NCBI RefSeq assembly: GCF_000423325.1
Contig: NZ_AUHT01000006.1
Coordinates: forward strand, 124,001-188,000
Direction: 5' to 3'
DNA from: Lysobacter defluvii IMMIB APB-9 = DSM 18482
GTDB lineage: Bacteria; Pseudomonadota; Gammaproteobacteria; Xanthomonadales; Xanthomonadaceae
DNA: 64,000 nucleotides
Made by a program: the position numbers and the translations under genes. The notes beneath the pieces were generated by a model. The model saw only the letters and a list, made by a program, of their open reading frames with translations, was not told the origin of the DNA and did not search any database. Every line of letters begins with the position of its first letter. The stretch's first letter is position 1. Shown here piece by piece: positions 40,873-48,718 of the stretch.

Positions 40873-41934
40873 TTACAACAGCGCTGCCGAGATCGACGGC
40901 GCAATCCGCGGGCGTGCGGCGAGCAGGGCAGCCAGGCGGCGTGCGGCTGCGCGGTAGGCGCCGGCGGCGTCGCTGTCCGGCCGTGCTCCCACCACCGGCG
41001 TCCCGGCGTCGCCGTGTTCACGGATGGCCACTTCCAGCGGAAGGCTGCCCAGCATGGGCACGCCGTACGCCTCGGCCATCTTCCGGGCGCCGCCGCTGCC
41101 GAAGACATGTTCTGCATGGCCGCAGTTGCTGCAGGTGTGGACGGCCATGTTCTCGACCAGGCCGAGCACCGGGACCTGGACCTTCTCGAACATCTTCAGC
41201 GCCTTGCGCGCATCCAGCGTCGCGATGTCCTGTGGCGTGGTGACGATGACCGCGCCGGCGACGGGGATCTTCTGCGCCATCGTCAACTGGATGTCGCCGG
41301 TGCCCGGCGGCAGGTCCACGACCAGGTAGTCCAGGTCGCCCCAGCGGGTGTCGTTGAGCAGCTGGGTCAGCGCGCCGGTCGCCATTGGCCCGCGCCAGAT
41401 CATCGGCGTGTCCTGGTCGACGAGAAGGCCAATCGACATCGCTTCCATGCCGTGGGCGCGCATCGGCTCGATCGACTTGCCGTCGGGGCTCTCGGGCCGG
41501 CCTTCCAGTCCCAGCATCATCGGCACGCTGGGGCCGTACACGTCGGCGTCGAGCACCCCCACGGCCGCCCCGTCGCGGGCAAGTGCCAGGGCGACGTTCA
41601 CCGCGGCGGTGGACTTGCCGACCCCGCCCTTGCCCGAGCCCACGGCGATGATGTTGCGCACGTTCGGAAGTGGCTGGACATTCGGCTGCACCGCGTGGGG
41701 AACGATGCGCTGGAGCAGTTCGAGCCGGCCCAGCTGCAGGCCGGCCTGCGCGGCTTCGCCGGCGACTGCCGCCTCCAGGTCCTGGCGGATGCCGGCAAGC
41801 GGCACCCCGACCTGGAGGGAAACGGCCGCGTTGCCATCGCTCACGGCGGCCCGGATCCGCGCCTGTGACTGCGCCAGGGTGACGTCGGTACCGGGAATCG
41901 GGAGGGCGCCGATGCGCTCCTGCAGGTCGCTCAT
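40873..41934 (-). CDS. apbC: Iron-sulfur cluster carrier ATPase ApbC/Mrp
   Basis: A 353-residue P-loop ATPase that carries and delivers [4Fe-4S] clusters. An N-terminal MIP18-like (DUF59) part covers about 1-80, the deviant Walker A GSGKGGVGKST is at about 98-108, and the cluster-binding C-x-x-C is CSNCG. DADVYGPSVPMMLGLEG and DYLVVDLPPGTGDIQLTM are family blocks. It is a single gene, convergent with the receptor and divergent from the DUF2147 gene. Confidence 0.95.
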   Translation of the reverse strand: MSDLQERIGALPIPGTDVTLAQSQARIRAAVSDGNAAVSLQVGVPLAGIRQDLEAAVAGEAAQAGLQLGRLELLQRIVPHAVQPNVQPLPNVRNIIAVGSGKGGVGKSTAAVNVALALARDGAAVGVLDADVYGPSVPMMLGLEGRPESPDGKSIEPMRAHGMEAMSIGLLVDQDTPMIWRGPMATGALTQLLNDTRWGDLDYLVVDLPPGTGDIQLTMAQKIPVAGAVIVTTPQDIATLDARKALKMFEKVQVPVLGLVENMAVHTCSNCGHAEHVFGSGGARKMAEAYGVPMLGSLPLEVAIREHGDAGTPVVGARPDSDAAGAYRAAARRLAALLAARPRIAPSISAALL

Positions 41935-41992
41935 GGTGGTCGCGCTCGTGGGGTGGGGCCGGCCATTGTCGCAACTCCGGGCGGCCCCGTGC

Positions 41993-42006
41993 CTGACCCA
42001 GGTCAG
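41993..42006. promoter_or_regulatory. Inverted repeat, possible operator between apbC and the DUF2147 gene
   Basis: CTGACC-CA-GGTCAG, two perfect 6-bp arms with a 2-bp spacer, 59 nt from the apbC start and 117 nt from the DUF2147 start. The half-site form fits a dimeric regulator, but I cannot name one, and a chance occurrence is possible. Confidence 0.35.
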
Positions 42007-42059
42007 CAGGGCGCCCGCCCCGGGGCACCGCGACCTGCGCGCATCTCCGGCGGATCAGT

Positions 42060-42065
42060 TATAAC
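42060..42065 (+). promoter_or_regulatory. Candidate -10 element of the DUF2147 gene
   Basis: TATAAC, five of six matches, 57 nt before the ATG at 42123. No clear -35. Ribosome-binding site GGAGGCG lies next to the ATG. Confidence 0.45.
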
Positions 42066-42122
42066 TGCGCGAACCGCTCCGGGTCGCCGACCCGCCGGCG
42101 GCAACTTCAACGGAGGCGAGAA

Positions 42123-42557
42123 ATGCGCAAGATCCTGTTTGCCCTGCTGCTGGCCCTGCCGATGGCCGCGTTCGCCCAGCAGTCGCCCGTCGGTACCTGG
42201 ACCACCATCGACGACGAGACCGGCCAGCCCAAGTCGGTCGTGGAGATCAGCGAGGCCGCCGACGGCAGCCTGGTCGGCACCGTCGTGGAGGTCCTGCAGT
42301 CCGAGCAGGGACCCAACCCGGTCTGCAGCAAGTGCACCGGGGACCGGAAGGACCAGCCGATCGAGGGGATGCAGATCATCTGGGGGGTCACCGAGGGCCG
42401 CGGCGGGGAGTGGGGCGGCGGCAAGATCCTCGACCCGGCCAGCGGCAAGACCTACTCGGTCAAGATGTCGACCGCGGACAACGGCCAGAAGCTGGAGGTG
42501 CGCGGCTTCATGGGCTTCTCGCTGCTGGGCCGCACCCAGGAGTGGCAGCGCCGCTGA
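42123..42557 (+). CDS. Secreted DUF2147 protein
   Basis: A 144-residue exported protein. A signal peptide covers about residues 1-18 (MRKILFALLLALPMAAFA-Q). The mature part has the DUF2147 layout: PVGTWTTIDDETGQPKSVVE, GTVVEVLQ, a cysteine pair C-SK-C, GMQIIWGV and the strand pair GGKILDPASGKTYSVKM and LEVRGFMGFSLLGRTQEW. The fold is a lipocalin-like beta barrel. The function is not established. A strong GGAGG ribosome-binding site precedes it, and it stands alone between apbC and dcd. Confidence 0.9.
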   Translation: MRKILFALLLALPMAAFAQQSPVGTWTTIDDETGQPKSVVEISEAADGSLVGTVVEVLQSEQGPNPVCSKCTGDRKDQPIEGMQIIWGVTEGRGGEWGGGKILDPASGKTYSVKMSTADNGQKLEVRGFMGFSLLGRTQEWQRR

Positions 42558-42578
42558 GGCGCGCTGCATCGCGTGACC

Positions 42579-42603
42579 GACGGCCCGCCGAGTGCGGGCC
42601 GTC
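42579..42603 (+). terminator. Hairpin after the DUF2147 gene (weak terminator)
   Basis: A 10-bp perfect stem GACGGCCCGC / GCGGGCCGTC with a 5-nt loop, 22 nt past the stop codon. It is followed by CTGTTTCC rather than a clean T-run, so termination may be partial. Confidence 0.6.
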
Positions 42604-42631
42604 CTGTTTCCGGCTGGCGGGGGCGATGGCC

Positions 42632-42637
42632 TACAAT
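42632..42637 (+). promoter_or_regulatory. Candidate -10 element of dcd
   Basis: TACAAT, 53 nt before the dcd ATG and just after the preceding hairpin. The -35 is weak. Confidence 0.4.
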
Positions 42638-42690
42638 CGCCGGCCCACGGGTGCGCGGCCGCGCGCCCGAGCATCGCCACGGGGAAGCCG

Positions 42691-43266
42691 ATGAGCATCA
42701 AGTCCGACCGCTGGATCCGCCGCATGTCCGATCGGCCGCAGGGCATGATCGAGCCCTACGAGGCGGGGCAGGTCAAGCAGGTCGACGGGCACCGCATCGT
42801 CAGCTATGGCACCTCCAGCTACGGCTACGACGTGCGCTGCTCGCGCGAGTTCAAGGTCTTCACCAACATCAACTCCACGATCGTCGACCCGAAGAACTTC
42901 GACCCGAAGAGCTTCGTCGGCGTGACCGGGGACGAGTGCATCATCCCGCCCAACTCGTTCGCACTCGCGCGCACGGTCGAGTACTTCCGGATCCCGCGCG
43001 ACGTGCTGGTGATCTGCCTGGGCAAGAGCACGTACGCGCGCTGCGGGATCATCGTCAACGTCACCCCGCTGGAGCCGGAGTGGGAGGGCCACGTGACCCT
43101 CGAGTTCTCCAACACCACGCCCCTGCCGGCGCGGATCTACGCCAACGAGGGCGTCGCGCAGATGCTGTTCCTCCAGGCGGCCAGCGACGACGTCTGCGAG
43201 ACCAGCTACCGCGACCGCGGCGGCAAGTACCAAGGCCAGACCGGGGTCACCCTGCCGCGTACCTGA
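42691..43266 (+). CDS. dcd: dCTP deaminase Dcd
   Basis: A 191-residue trimeric enzyme that deaminates dCTP to dUTP, the main route to dTTP in proteobacteria. It has [34 protein letters not shown], the active-site block [20 protein letters not shown], and [18 protein letters not shown]. Length and sequence are typical. A longer frame upstream is ignored because homologues start at [11 protein letters not shown]. Confidence 0.96.
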   Translation: MSIKSDRWIRRMSDRPQGMIEPYEAGQVKQVDGHRIVSYGTSSYGYDVRCSREFKVFTNINSTIVDPKNFDPKSFVGVTGDECIIPPNSFALARTVEYFRIPRDVLVICLGKSTYARCGIIVNVTPLEPEWEGHVTLEFSNTTPLPARIYANEGVAQMLFLQAASDDVCETSYRDRGGKYQGQTGVTLPRT

Positions 43267-43281
43267 CCGGCCCGCGCCGCG

Positions 43282-44028
43282 CTATCCCAGCGGCTGTACC
43301 TGGATCCCCGAGCCGCTGAGCGCGCGCCGGATCGCGCGGGCGAGGCCGGCCGCGTCGGGCCGGTCGCCGTGCAGGCACAGCGTGTCGGCCCGGGGGAACA
43401 GACGCGTCCCGTCGGGGCACGCCACGCCGGTTCCCCCGGCCAGCGCGACGGCCTGCGCGACCGCTGCGTCCACGGATTCGAGCACCGCACCGGGCGTGCC
43501 TCGTGGCAGGAGCCGGCCATCCGCGCCATATCCGCGTTCGGCGAACACCTCGTGCGCGACACGGAGGCCAGCGGCCTCGCCGGCGGAGGGAAGCGCCGAC
43601 CCGGACAAGCCCACCAGCACCAGCCGGCGGTCGAACGCCGCGACGGCGTCGGCGATGACGGTGGCGACCACCGGCGCATCGGCGGCCTGGTTGTAGAGCG
43701 CGCCGTGCGGCTTCACGTGCACCAGCCGCACGCCCTCGGAGTCCGCCAGGCGCGCCAGGCGCTCCAGTTGCCGGGTCACCAGCGCGGCGATCGCGTCGGC
43801 CCGCAGGTCCACGGCGCGTCGTCCGAAGCCCGCCCGGTCCTCGTGGCCGGGATGGGCGCCGGCGGCAACGCCATGCTCCCGGCACAGGCGCAGCGTGGCG
43901 CGCATCGTGGCCTCGTCCCCGGCGTGACCGCCGCAGGCGATGTTGGCGGAGCTGACCAGGGGAATGATCCCGGCGTCGTTGCCGCAGCCCTCGCCCAGGT
44001 CGCAATTGAAGTCGATCGTGCGGGTCAT
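43282..44028 (-). CDS. pxpA: 5-oxoprolinase subunit PxpA (LamB/YcsF family)
   Basis: A 248-residue subunit of the ATP-dependent PxpABC 5-oxoprolinase, which opens pyroglutamate to glutamate in the cytoplasm. It starts TIDFNCDLGEG and has SSANIACGGHAGDEATMRAT, GVAAGAHPGHEDR and VHVKPHGALYN, the LamB/YcsF motifs. The start overlaps the pxpC stop by 4 nt (ATGA). It is the last gene of the HIT-pxpB-pxpC-pxpA unit. Confidence 0.94.
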   Translation of the reverse strand: MTRTIDFNCDLGEGCGNDAGIIPLVSSANIACGGHAGDEATMRATLRLCREHGVAAGAHPGHEDRAGFGRRAVDLRADAIAALVTRQLERLARLADSEGVRLVHVKPHGALYNQAADAPVVATVIADAVAAFDRRLVLVGLSGSALPSAGEAAGLRVAHEVFAERGYGADGRLLPRGTPGAVLESVDAAVAQAVALAGGTGVACPDGTRLFPRADTLCLHGDRPDAAGLARAIRRALSGSGIQVQPLG

Positions 44029-44984
44029 GGCCGTGTCTCCAGTGCCAGGCGCAGGCGCGCGAGCCGGGCACTCGCGGCCGCCGCCAGCCGCCGTGCGTGG
44101 GAGGCGGTGCAGGGGCGGAAGCGCAGCGTGGTGCCCGGTGCCGCCTGGGCCAGCCGGTGCAGGTCGGTGCTGGCGACGTGGCCCAGCCGCTGGTACCCGC
44201 CCATGGTCTGCGCGTCGGCCAGCAGGACGATGGGCTGGCCGTCGGGTGGTAGCTGGATCGTGCCCGGTGCGACGGGCGCCGACGCCCCGGCAGCGGCGGG
44301 CGAGCCCAGCGCATGGCCCTGGAGGCGCACTCCCTGGCGGTTGCTGTCGGTGGCCACGTGCCAGTAGCCCGAGGAGAACCCACGCAGCAGTGCCCGGTCG
44401 GTGCCGGGCGCGGGCACGAAGCGGATCGGTGCTGCGTGGGGTTCCCGGGCGTGGGGATCCACCCACCAGCCAGGTGCGGTCGTGGCGGCGACATCCAGCG
44501 GGGGCGGGTCGAGCAAGGCCAGCCGATCACCGCGGCGCAGGGCGCGCCCGTGCATGCCGCCGAAACCGCCCCGCAGGTCAGTGGCGCGGCTTCCAAGCAC
44601 GACGGGCACGTCGACACCGCCGCCGACCGCAAGCAACCCCCGGGCGCCCGACCGGATGCCGGATACCTGCAGGTCCCCGGCTGGCAGGGTGACCGGCCGC
44701 CCATGGGGAACCCGGTCGCGGGTGCCATCCGAGGCGGTGAACCAGGCTTCCGCCGTCGCGCCGGTGAGCGCCATTCGCGCTGGTCGGTCGAACCGGAGCG
44801 CAGGGCCGGCCAGGGTGAACTCGAGCAGGGCCGCGCCGCCGTCGTTGCCGACCAGCCAGTTCGCGACCATTGCGGCGCCGGGGTCCAGCGCGCCCGCGAG
44901 CGGCACCCCGACGTGCCGGTGGCCGCGGCGCCCCAGGTCCTGCACCGTCGTCAGCGGACCCGGCGCGAGCACCTCGATGCTCAT
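44025..44984 (-). CDS. pxpC: 5-oxoprolinase subunit PxpC (KipA/AHS2 family)
   Basis: A 319-residue subunit with a carboxyltransferase-like cyclophilin fold. MSIEVLAPGPLTTVQDLGRR and HVGVPLAGALDPGAAMVAN are the AHS2 opening; LADAQTMGGYQRLGHVAS is the late signature. It overlaps pxpB and pxpA by 4 nt each, so the three subunits are translated together, as expected for a stoichiometric complex. Confidence 0.93.
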   Translation of the reverse strand: MSIEVLAPGPLTTVQDLGRRGHRHVGVPLAGALDPGAAMVANWLVGNDGGAALLEFTLAGPALRFDRPARMALTGATAEAWFTASDGTRDRVPHGRPVTLPAGDLQVSGIRSGARGLLAVGGGVDVPVVLGSRATDLRGGFGGMHGRALRRGDRLALLDPPPLDVAATTAPGWWVDPHAREPHAAPIRFVPAPGTDRALLRGFSSGYWHVATDSNRQGVRLQGHALGSPAAAGASAPVAPGTIQLPPDGQPIVLLADAQTMGGYQRLGHVASTDLHRLAQAAPGTTLRFRPCTASHARRLAAAASARLARLRLALETRP

Positions 44985-45673
44985 TGCCGCGCCTCCAGGC
45001 GGGCGAACTCCGTGGCGTCAATGCGGCGGAAGCGGACGGTGTCCCCCGGCTGCAGCAGCGCCGGAGGGTCCGCACCGGGGTCGAACAGGCGCAGCGGCGT
45101 GCGGCCCAGCAGCTGCCATCCACCCGGGCCCTCGCGCGGGTAGATGCCGGTCTGCGCACCGCCGATGCCTACGCTTCCGGCGGGCACCCGCGTCCTGGGG
45201 GTGGAATGGCGTTCCAGCGCCAGGCAGGGGTCCAGCCCCGACAGGTAGGGGAACCCCGGCGCGAACCCGACCATGGCGACCGTGTACTCGGCGCCGGCGT
45301 GCGCGGCGGCCAGTTCGTCCGGATCCAGCCCCAGGCGGGCGGCTGCGGGTTCCAGGTCCGGCCCGAAGTCCCCGCCGTAGGCCACCGGTACCTCCACCAC
45401 GCGCACCTCGCCCGTGGGTAACGCGTGCGGCTCGGCCGCCACCGCCAGCAGCCACGCACGGACCCCGCCCGCGGAGCCGTGCGCCGGGTCGAAGAACACT
45501 GCAAGCGAGGAATGGGCCGGGACCAGGTCGACCAGCCACTCCGGGGCTGCAGCCCCGATGCGCGCAGCCAGCCCGTGCACGCGGCGGTTGGTGGCCGGGT
45601 CGGCCCCGGCGCCCAGCGTGACCAGCCAGGCGTCGTCAGCGAGGGGCTCGATCCGTGGCGCGACCGCGGTCAC
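44981..45673 (-). CDS. pxpB: 5-oxoprolinase subunit PxpB (KipI/AHS1 family)
   Basis: A 230-residue subunit. The C-terminal half has the AHS1 signature VAMVGFAPGFPYLSGLD, followed by GSVGIGGAQTGIYPREGPGG and WQLLGRTPLRLFD. The start is GTG, overlapping the HIT stop (GTGA). The open frame upstream is antisense-like and is not part of the protein. Confidence 0.9.
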   Translation of the reverse strand: MTAVAPRIEPLADDAWLVTLGAGADPATNRRVHGLAARIGAAAPEWLVDLVPAHSSLAVFFDPAHGSAGGVRAWLLAVAAEPHALPTGEVRVVEVPVAYGGDFGPDLEPAAARLGLDPDELAAAHAGAEYTVAMVGFAPGFPYLSGLDPCLALERHSTPRTRVPAGSVGIGGAQTGIYPREGPGGWQLLGRTPLRLFDPGADPPALLQPGDTVRFRRIDATEFARLEARQ

Positions 45674-46095
45674 CCGTCCAGGGCGGCCTGCAGCCGGCCG
45701 ACCCGCTCCACCAGCTGTTCTGGCGTGTAGGGCAGGGCGGTGGCGCTGCCCCAGACCGGGCGCGGCCAGGCGATGTCGTCGCGGAACCGGGCGATGACGT
45801 GCACGTGCAGCTGCGGTACCTGGTTGCCCAGCGCCGCGACGTTCAGCTTGTCCGGCTTGAACTCCGCCCGCAGTGCCCGGCTGGCGCGGGTGATGTCCGC
45901 CGACAGCGCCGCCTGTTGGGCCGTGTCCAGGTCGATCCACTCGACCGCCCCGGCGATGCGGGGCACCAGGATCAGCCAGGGGTGGTTGGCATCGTCCATC
46001 AGCCGGGCCTCGCACAGGCCGAGCTGGGCGAGCGGGTGGGTGTCGTTGGCCAGGACCGGGTCGAGTTGCCAGCCGCCGGGGGCGTCGGGGGTCAT
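45670..46095 (-). CDS. HIT-family nucleotide hydrolase
   Basis: A 141-residue histidine-triad protein. The core is PQLHVHVIARFRDD: the first His of the HxHxH triad is Gln (QxHxH), as is common in this proteobacterial HIT branch. Upstream are NHPWLILVPR and EFKPDKLNVAALGNQV. HIT proteins split the phosphoanhydride or phosphoramide bonds of nucleotides. It leads the pxpBCA operon through a 4-nt overlap, although no functional link with 5-oxoproline is known. Confidence 0.9.
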   Translation of the reverse strand: MTPDAPGGWQLDPVLANDTHPLAQLGLCEARLMDDANHPWLILVPRIAGAVEWIDLDTAQQAALSADITRASRALRAEFKPDKLNVAALGNQVPQLHVHVIARFRDDIAWPRPVWGSATALPYTPEQLVERVGRLQAALDG

Positions 46096-46138
46096 GCGGG
46101 TTCTCCGTGCGGAAGCGCTCCGCTGCCGTTGGGCTTCG

Positions 46139-46144
46139 ATTCTA
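46139..46144 (-). promoter_or_regulatory. Candidate -10 element of the HIT-pxpBCA operon
   Basis: TAGAAT on the minus strand, five of six matches, 43 nt before the HIT ATG and only 10 nt from the plus-strand TATAAT of rimO. Confidence 0.45.
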
Positions 46145-46154
46145 GCGCCGGCCG

Positions 46155-46160
46155 TATAAT
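46155..46160 (+). promoter_or_regulatory. -10 element of rimO within a small palindrome
   Basis: A perfect TATAAT, flanked on each side by CGGCCG (46149-46166). It lies 86 nt before the rimO ATG. The -35 position would overlap the divergent HIT promoter. Confidence 0.6.
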
Positions 46161-46246
46161 CGGCCGCCTTTCCTCCGGCCCCGCCGGTGCCGCCCCTCGT
46201 GGCCGCCCGCGCACGGCCGCGCATGGCCCAACGCCCAGGTTTCCCG

Positions 46247-47641
46247 ATGAAGCAGCCGTCCATCCCCAGTCCCGCCCCCCGCGTGGGCTTCGTCAGCCTC
46301 GGCTGCCCCAAGGCGCTGGTCGATTCCGAGCGCATCCTCACCCAGCTTCGGGTGGAGGGCTACGAGCTGGTGCAGACCTACGAGGACGCCGACGCGGTGG
46401 TGGTCAACACCTGCGGCTTCATCGATTCCGCCGTGGCCGAGTCGCTCGACGCCATCGGCGAGGCCATGGCGGAGAACGGCAAGGTGATCGTCACCGGCTG
46501 CCTGGGCAAGCGCGCCGAGGTGATCCGCGAAGCGCACCCGGGCGTGCTGTCGATCAGCGGCCCGCAGGACTATGCGAGCGTGATGGAGGCGGTCCATGCC
46601 GCAGTGCCGCCGCGCCACGACCCGTTCGTGGACCTGCTGCCGGACTACGGCCTGAAGCTGACGCCGAAGCACTACGCCTACCTGAAGATCTCCGAAGGCT
46701 GCAACCACGGCTGCAGCTTCTGCATCATCCCCTCGATGCGCGGCAAGCTCGCCAGCCGCCCGGTCGACGAGGTGCTGCGCGAGGCCGAGCGGCTGGTGCG
46801 CGGCGGGGTGCGCGAACTGCTGGTGGTCTCCCAGGACACCTCGGCCTACGGCGCCGACCTGCGCTACGAGCCGCGCGAGTGGCGCGGCAAGGCCTACCAG
46901 ACCCGGATGAAGGCGCTCTGCGAGGGCCTGGGCGAGCTGGGCGTGTGGTCGCGCCTGCACTACGTCTACCCGTACCCGCACGTCGACGAGGTCATCCCGC
47001 TGATGGCCGAAGGCAAGGTGCTGCCGTACCTGGACATCCCGTTCCAGCACGCGGTGCCTAGGGTGCTGAAGCTGATGAAGCGCCCGGGTGCCGTGGACCG
47101 GACGCTCGAGCGGATCCGGAACTGGCGTTCCATGTGCCCGGAGCTGACCGTGCGCTCGACCTTCATCGTCGGCTTCCCCGGCGAGACCGAGGCCGAGTTC
47201 GAGGAACTGCTGGACTTCCTGGACGAGGCGCAGCTGGACCGCGTCGGTGCCTTTGCCTATTCCCCGGTGGAAGGCGCGCGCGCCAACGAGCTGCCGGACC
47301 CGGTGCCCGAGGAGGTCAAGGCCGAGCGGCTGGCGCGCTTCATGGAGCGCCAGGCCGGGATCTCCGCCGCCCGCCTGGAGGCGAAGGTCGGCACCGTGCA
47401 GCGCTGCATCGTCGATGCGATCGACGGCGAGCTGGCGATCGCCCGGTCGATGGCCGACGCGCCGGAGATCGACGGCACGGTGCAGATCCAGAACGGCTGG
47501 TTCGCCGGCCTCAAGCCCGGCGACTTCGTCGACGTGGAGATCATGGGCAGCGACGAGCACGACCTGTTCGGCGAAGTGGCCTTCGACGAAGAGGCAGAGC
47601 GCCCGCTGCGCCCCGGCGAATTGCCCGCGGTCCTGGTCTGA
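46247..47641 (+). CDS. rimO: Ribosomal protein S12 methylthiotransferase RimO
   Basis: A 464-residue radical-SAM enzyme that adds a methylthio group to Asp89 of ribosomal protein S12. The N-terminal UPF0004 domain has [27 protein letters not shown] and [10 protein letters not shown], carrying the auxiliary cluster cysteines. The radical-SAM cluster uses C152, C156 and C159 in [17 protein letters not shown], and a TRAM domain closes the protein. The start is the ATG at 46247; another in-frame ATG lies at 46223. It is convergent with greB. Confidence 0.95.
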   Translation: MKQPSIPSPAPRVGFVSLGCPKALVDSERILTQLRVEGYELVQTYEDADAVVVNTCGFIDSAVAESLDAIGEAMAENGKVIVTGCLGKRAEVIREAHPGVLSISGPQDYASVMEAVHAAVPPRHDPFVDLLPDYGLKLTPKHYAYLKISEGCNHGCSFCIIPSMRGKLASRPVDEVLREAERLVRGGVRELLVVSQDTSAYGADLRYEPREWRGKAYQTRMKALCEGLGELGVWSRLHYVYPYPHVDEVIPLMAEGKVLPYLDIPFQHAVPRVLKLMKRPGAVDRTLERIRNWRSMCPELTVRSTFIVGFPGETEAEFEELLDFLDEAQLDRVGAFAYSPVEGARANELPDPVPEEVKAERLARFMERQAGISAARLEAKVGTVQRCIVDAIDGELAIARSMADAPEIDGTVQIQNGWFAGLKPGDFVDVEIMGSDEHDLFGEVAFDEEAERPLRPGELPAVLV

Positions 47642-47651
47642 GCGCGGGCGC

Positions 47652-48158
47652 CTACGCGTCGGGATACTCGACGGCGACGATGGCGTAGGCACGCGGGCCG
47701 CCGGGGAGCTCCGCGGTGAACTCGTCGTCGATGCGCTTCTTCAGCATCGCGCGGGCGAGCGGCGAGTCGATGCTGATCCAGCCCTGCTTCGCGTCGGTCT
47801 CGTCGGGGCCGACGATGCGGTACCGCGCGGTGTCGCCGCTTTCCACGTCCTCCAACTCCACCCACGCGCCGAAGAACACCGCTTCGGGATCGGCGGGCGC
47901 CGCCTCGACCACCTTCAGCGACGGGATGCGCTTGCCCAGGTAGCGCACCCGGCGGTCGATCCCGCCGAGCTGTTTCTTGCGGTAGGTGTACTCGGCGTTC
48001 TCGGAGCGATCGCCCTCGGCCGCGGCGGCGGCCAACGCCCTGACCACCTCGGGCCGCTGCACCCGCCAGAGGTCGTCCAGTTCCGCCTTCAGCCGGTCGT
48101 GGCCGGCGCGGGTTATCAGCGCCGTGCTGCGCTCGCCGGGGGGGCGCCAGCGGCTCAC
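47652..48158 (-). CDS. greB: Transcript cleavage factor GreB
   Basis: A 168-residue protein that inserts into the secondary channel of backtracked RNA polymerase and triggers cleavage of the RNA 3' end. The coiled-coil tip holds [16 protein letters not shown] with the acidic residues used for catalysis, and [10 protein letters not shown]-like residues ([16 protein letters not shown]) mark the C-terminal domain. RVRYLGKRI favours GreB over GreA. The start overlaps the stop of the lipoprotein gene upstream (ATGA). Confidence 0.93.
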   Translation of the reverse strand: MSRWRPPGERSTALITRAGHDRLKAELDDLWRVQRPEVVRALAAAAAEGDRSENAEYTYRKKQLGGIDRRVRYLGKRIPSLKVVEAAPADPEAVFFGAWVELEDVESGDTARYRIVGPDETDAKQGWISIDSPLARAMLKKRIDDEFTAELPGGPRAYAIVAVEYPDA

Positions 48159-48673
48159 TGCGCCCGTCGCTCCAGACCGTAGTCGAGGCCGCTCTCCGCC
48201 CGCTCCCCGGCCGGGGTGAGGAACACCACGCGATCGCGGGATTCGATCTCCAGCAGGCGGTCCTCGGCGGCCTTGCTGGCGGGGTCGAGACGGATACGGG
48301 TGTCGTCCTCCTCGACGCTCCAGCTTCCCTCGGTCGCGATCGCAGGACCGGGCTCGTCCTGGTACGCCTCGGTGAGTTCGTAGGTACCGTCGGCGCCCAG
48401 CACCAGCGTGGTGTCAATGCCGGGGCAGCTGGCGCAGGGCAGGGTGCCGGTGAAGGTGCCGGCGAAGCCCCTCATGTCGAAGCTGGCGCCACCGTCCGGG
48501 GAAAGCGGCGCGTCGGGTGGCAGCAGTTCGGGATCCCTGGCATCGAACTGCGCGTCGGGATCGACGGCATCGGCACCCGTGGCGGCGGGGCGGGCTGCTT
48601 CCTGGTCGGCGGAACTGCAGGCGCCCAGGGCCAGTGCGACCGCGAGGATCGGGGGAATCAGTCGGGATTGCAT
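48155..48673 (-). CDS. NlpE-like outer-membrane lipoprotein
   Basis: A 172-residue lipoprotein. The lipobox is ALGAC with lipidated C19 and Ser at +2, predicting an outer-membrane location. The mature domain has the NlpE N-terminal pattern: YAGTLPCADC-like [20 protein letters not shown] with C-x-x-C, then [13 protein letters not shown]. coli NlpE links outer-membrane and copper stress to the Cpx system; this protein lacks the second C-terminal domain. The start is fixed by AAGGAG 6 nt upstream. It is coupled to greB by a 4-nt overlap. Confidence 0.82.
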   Translation of the reverse strand: MQSRLIPPILAVALALGACSSADQEAARPAATGADAVDPDAQFDARDPELLPPDAPLSPDGGASFDMRGFAGTFTGTLPCASCPGIDTTLVLGADGTYELTEAYQDEPGPAIATEGSWSVEEDDTRIRLDPASKAAEDRLLEIESRDRVVFLTPAGERAESGLDYGLERRAQ

Positions 48674-48718
48674 GAAGGCTCCTTGCATGTGGGTTCAAAG
48701 GATCAGCGGCGCCCGGGA

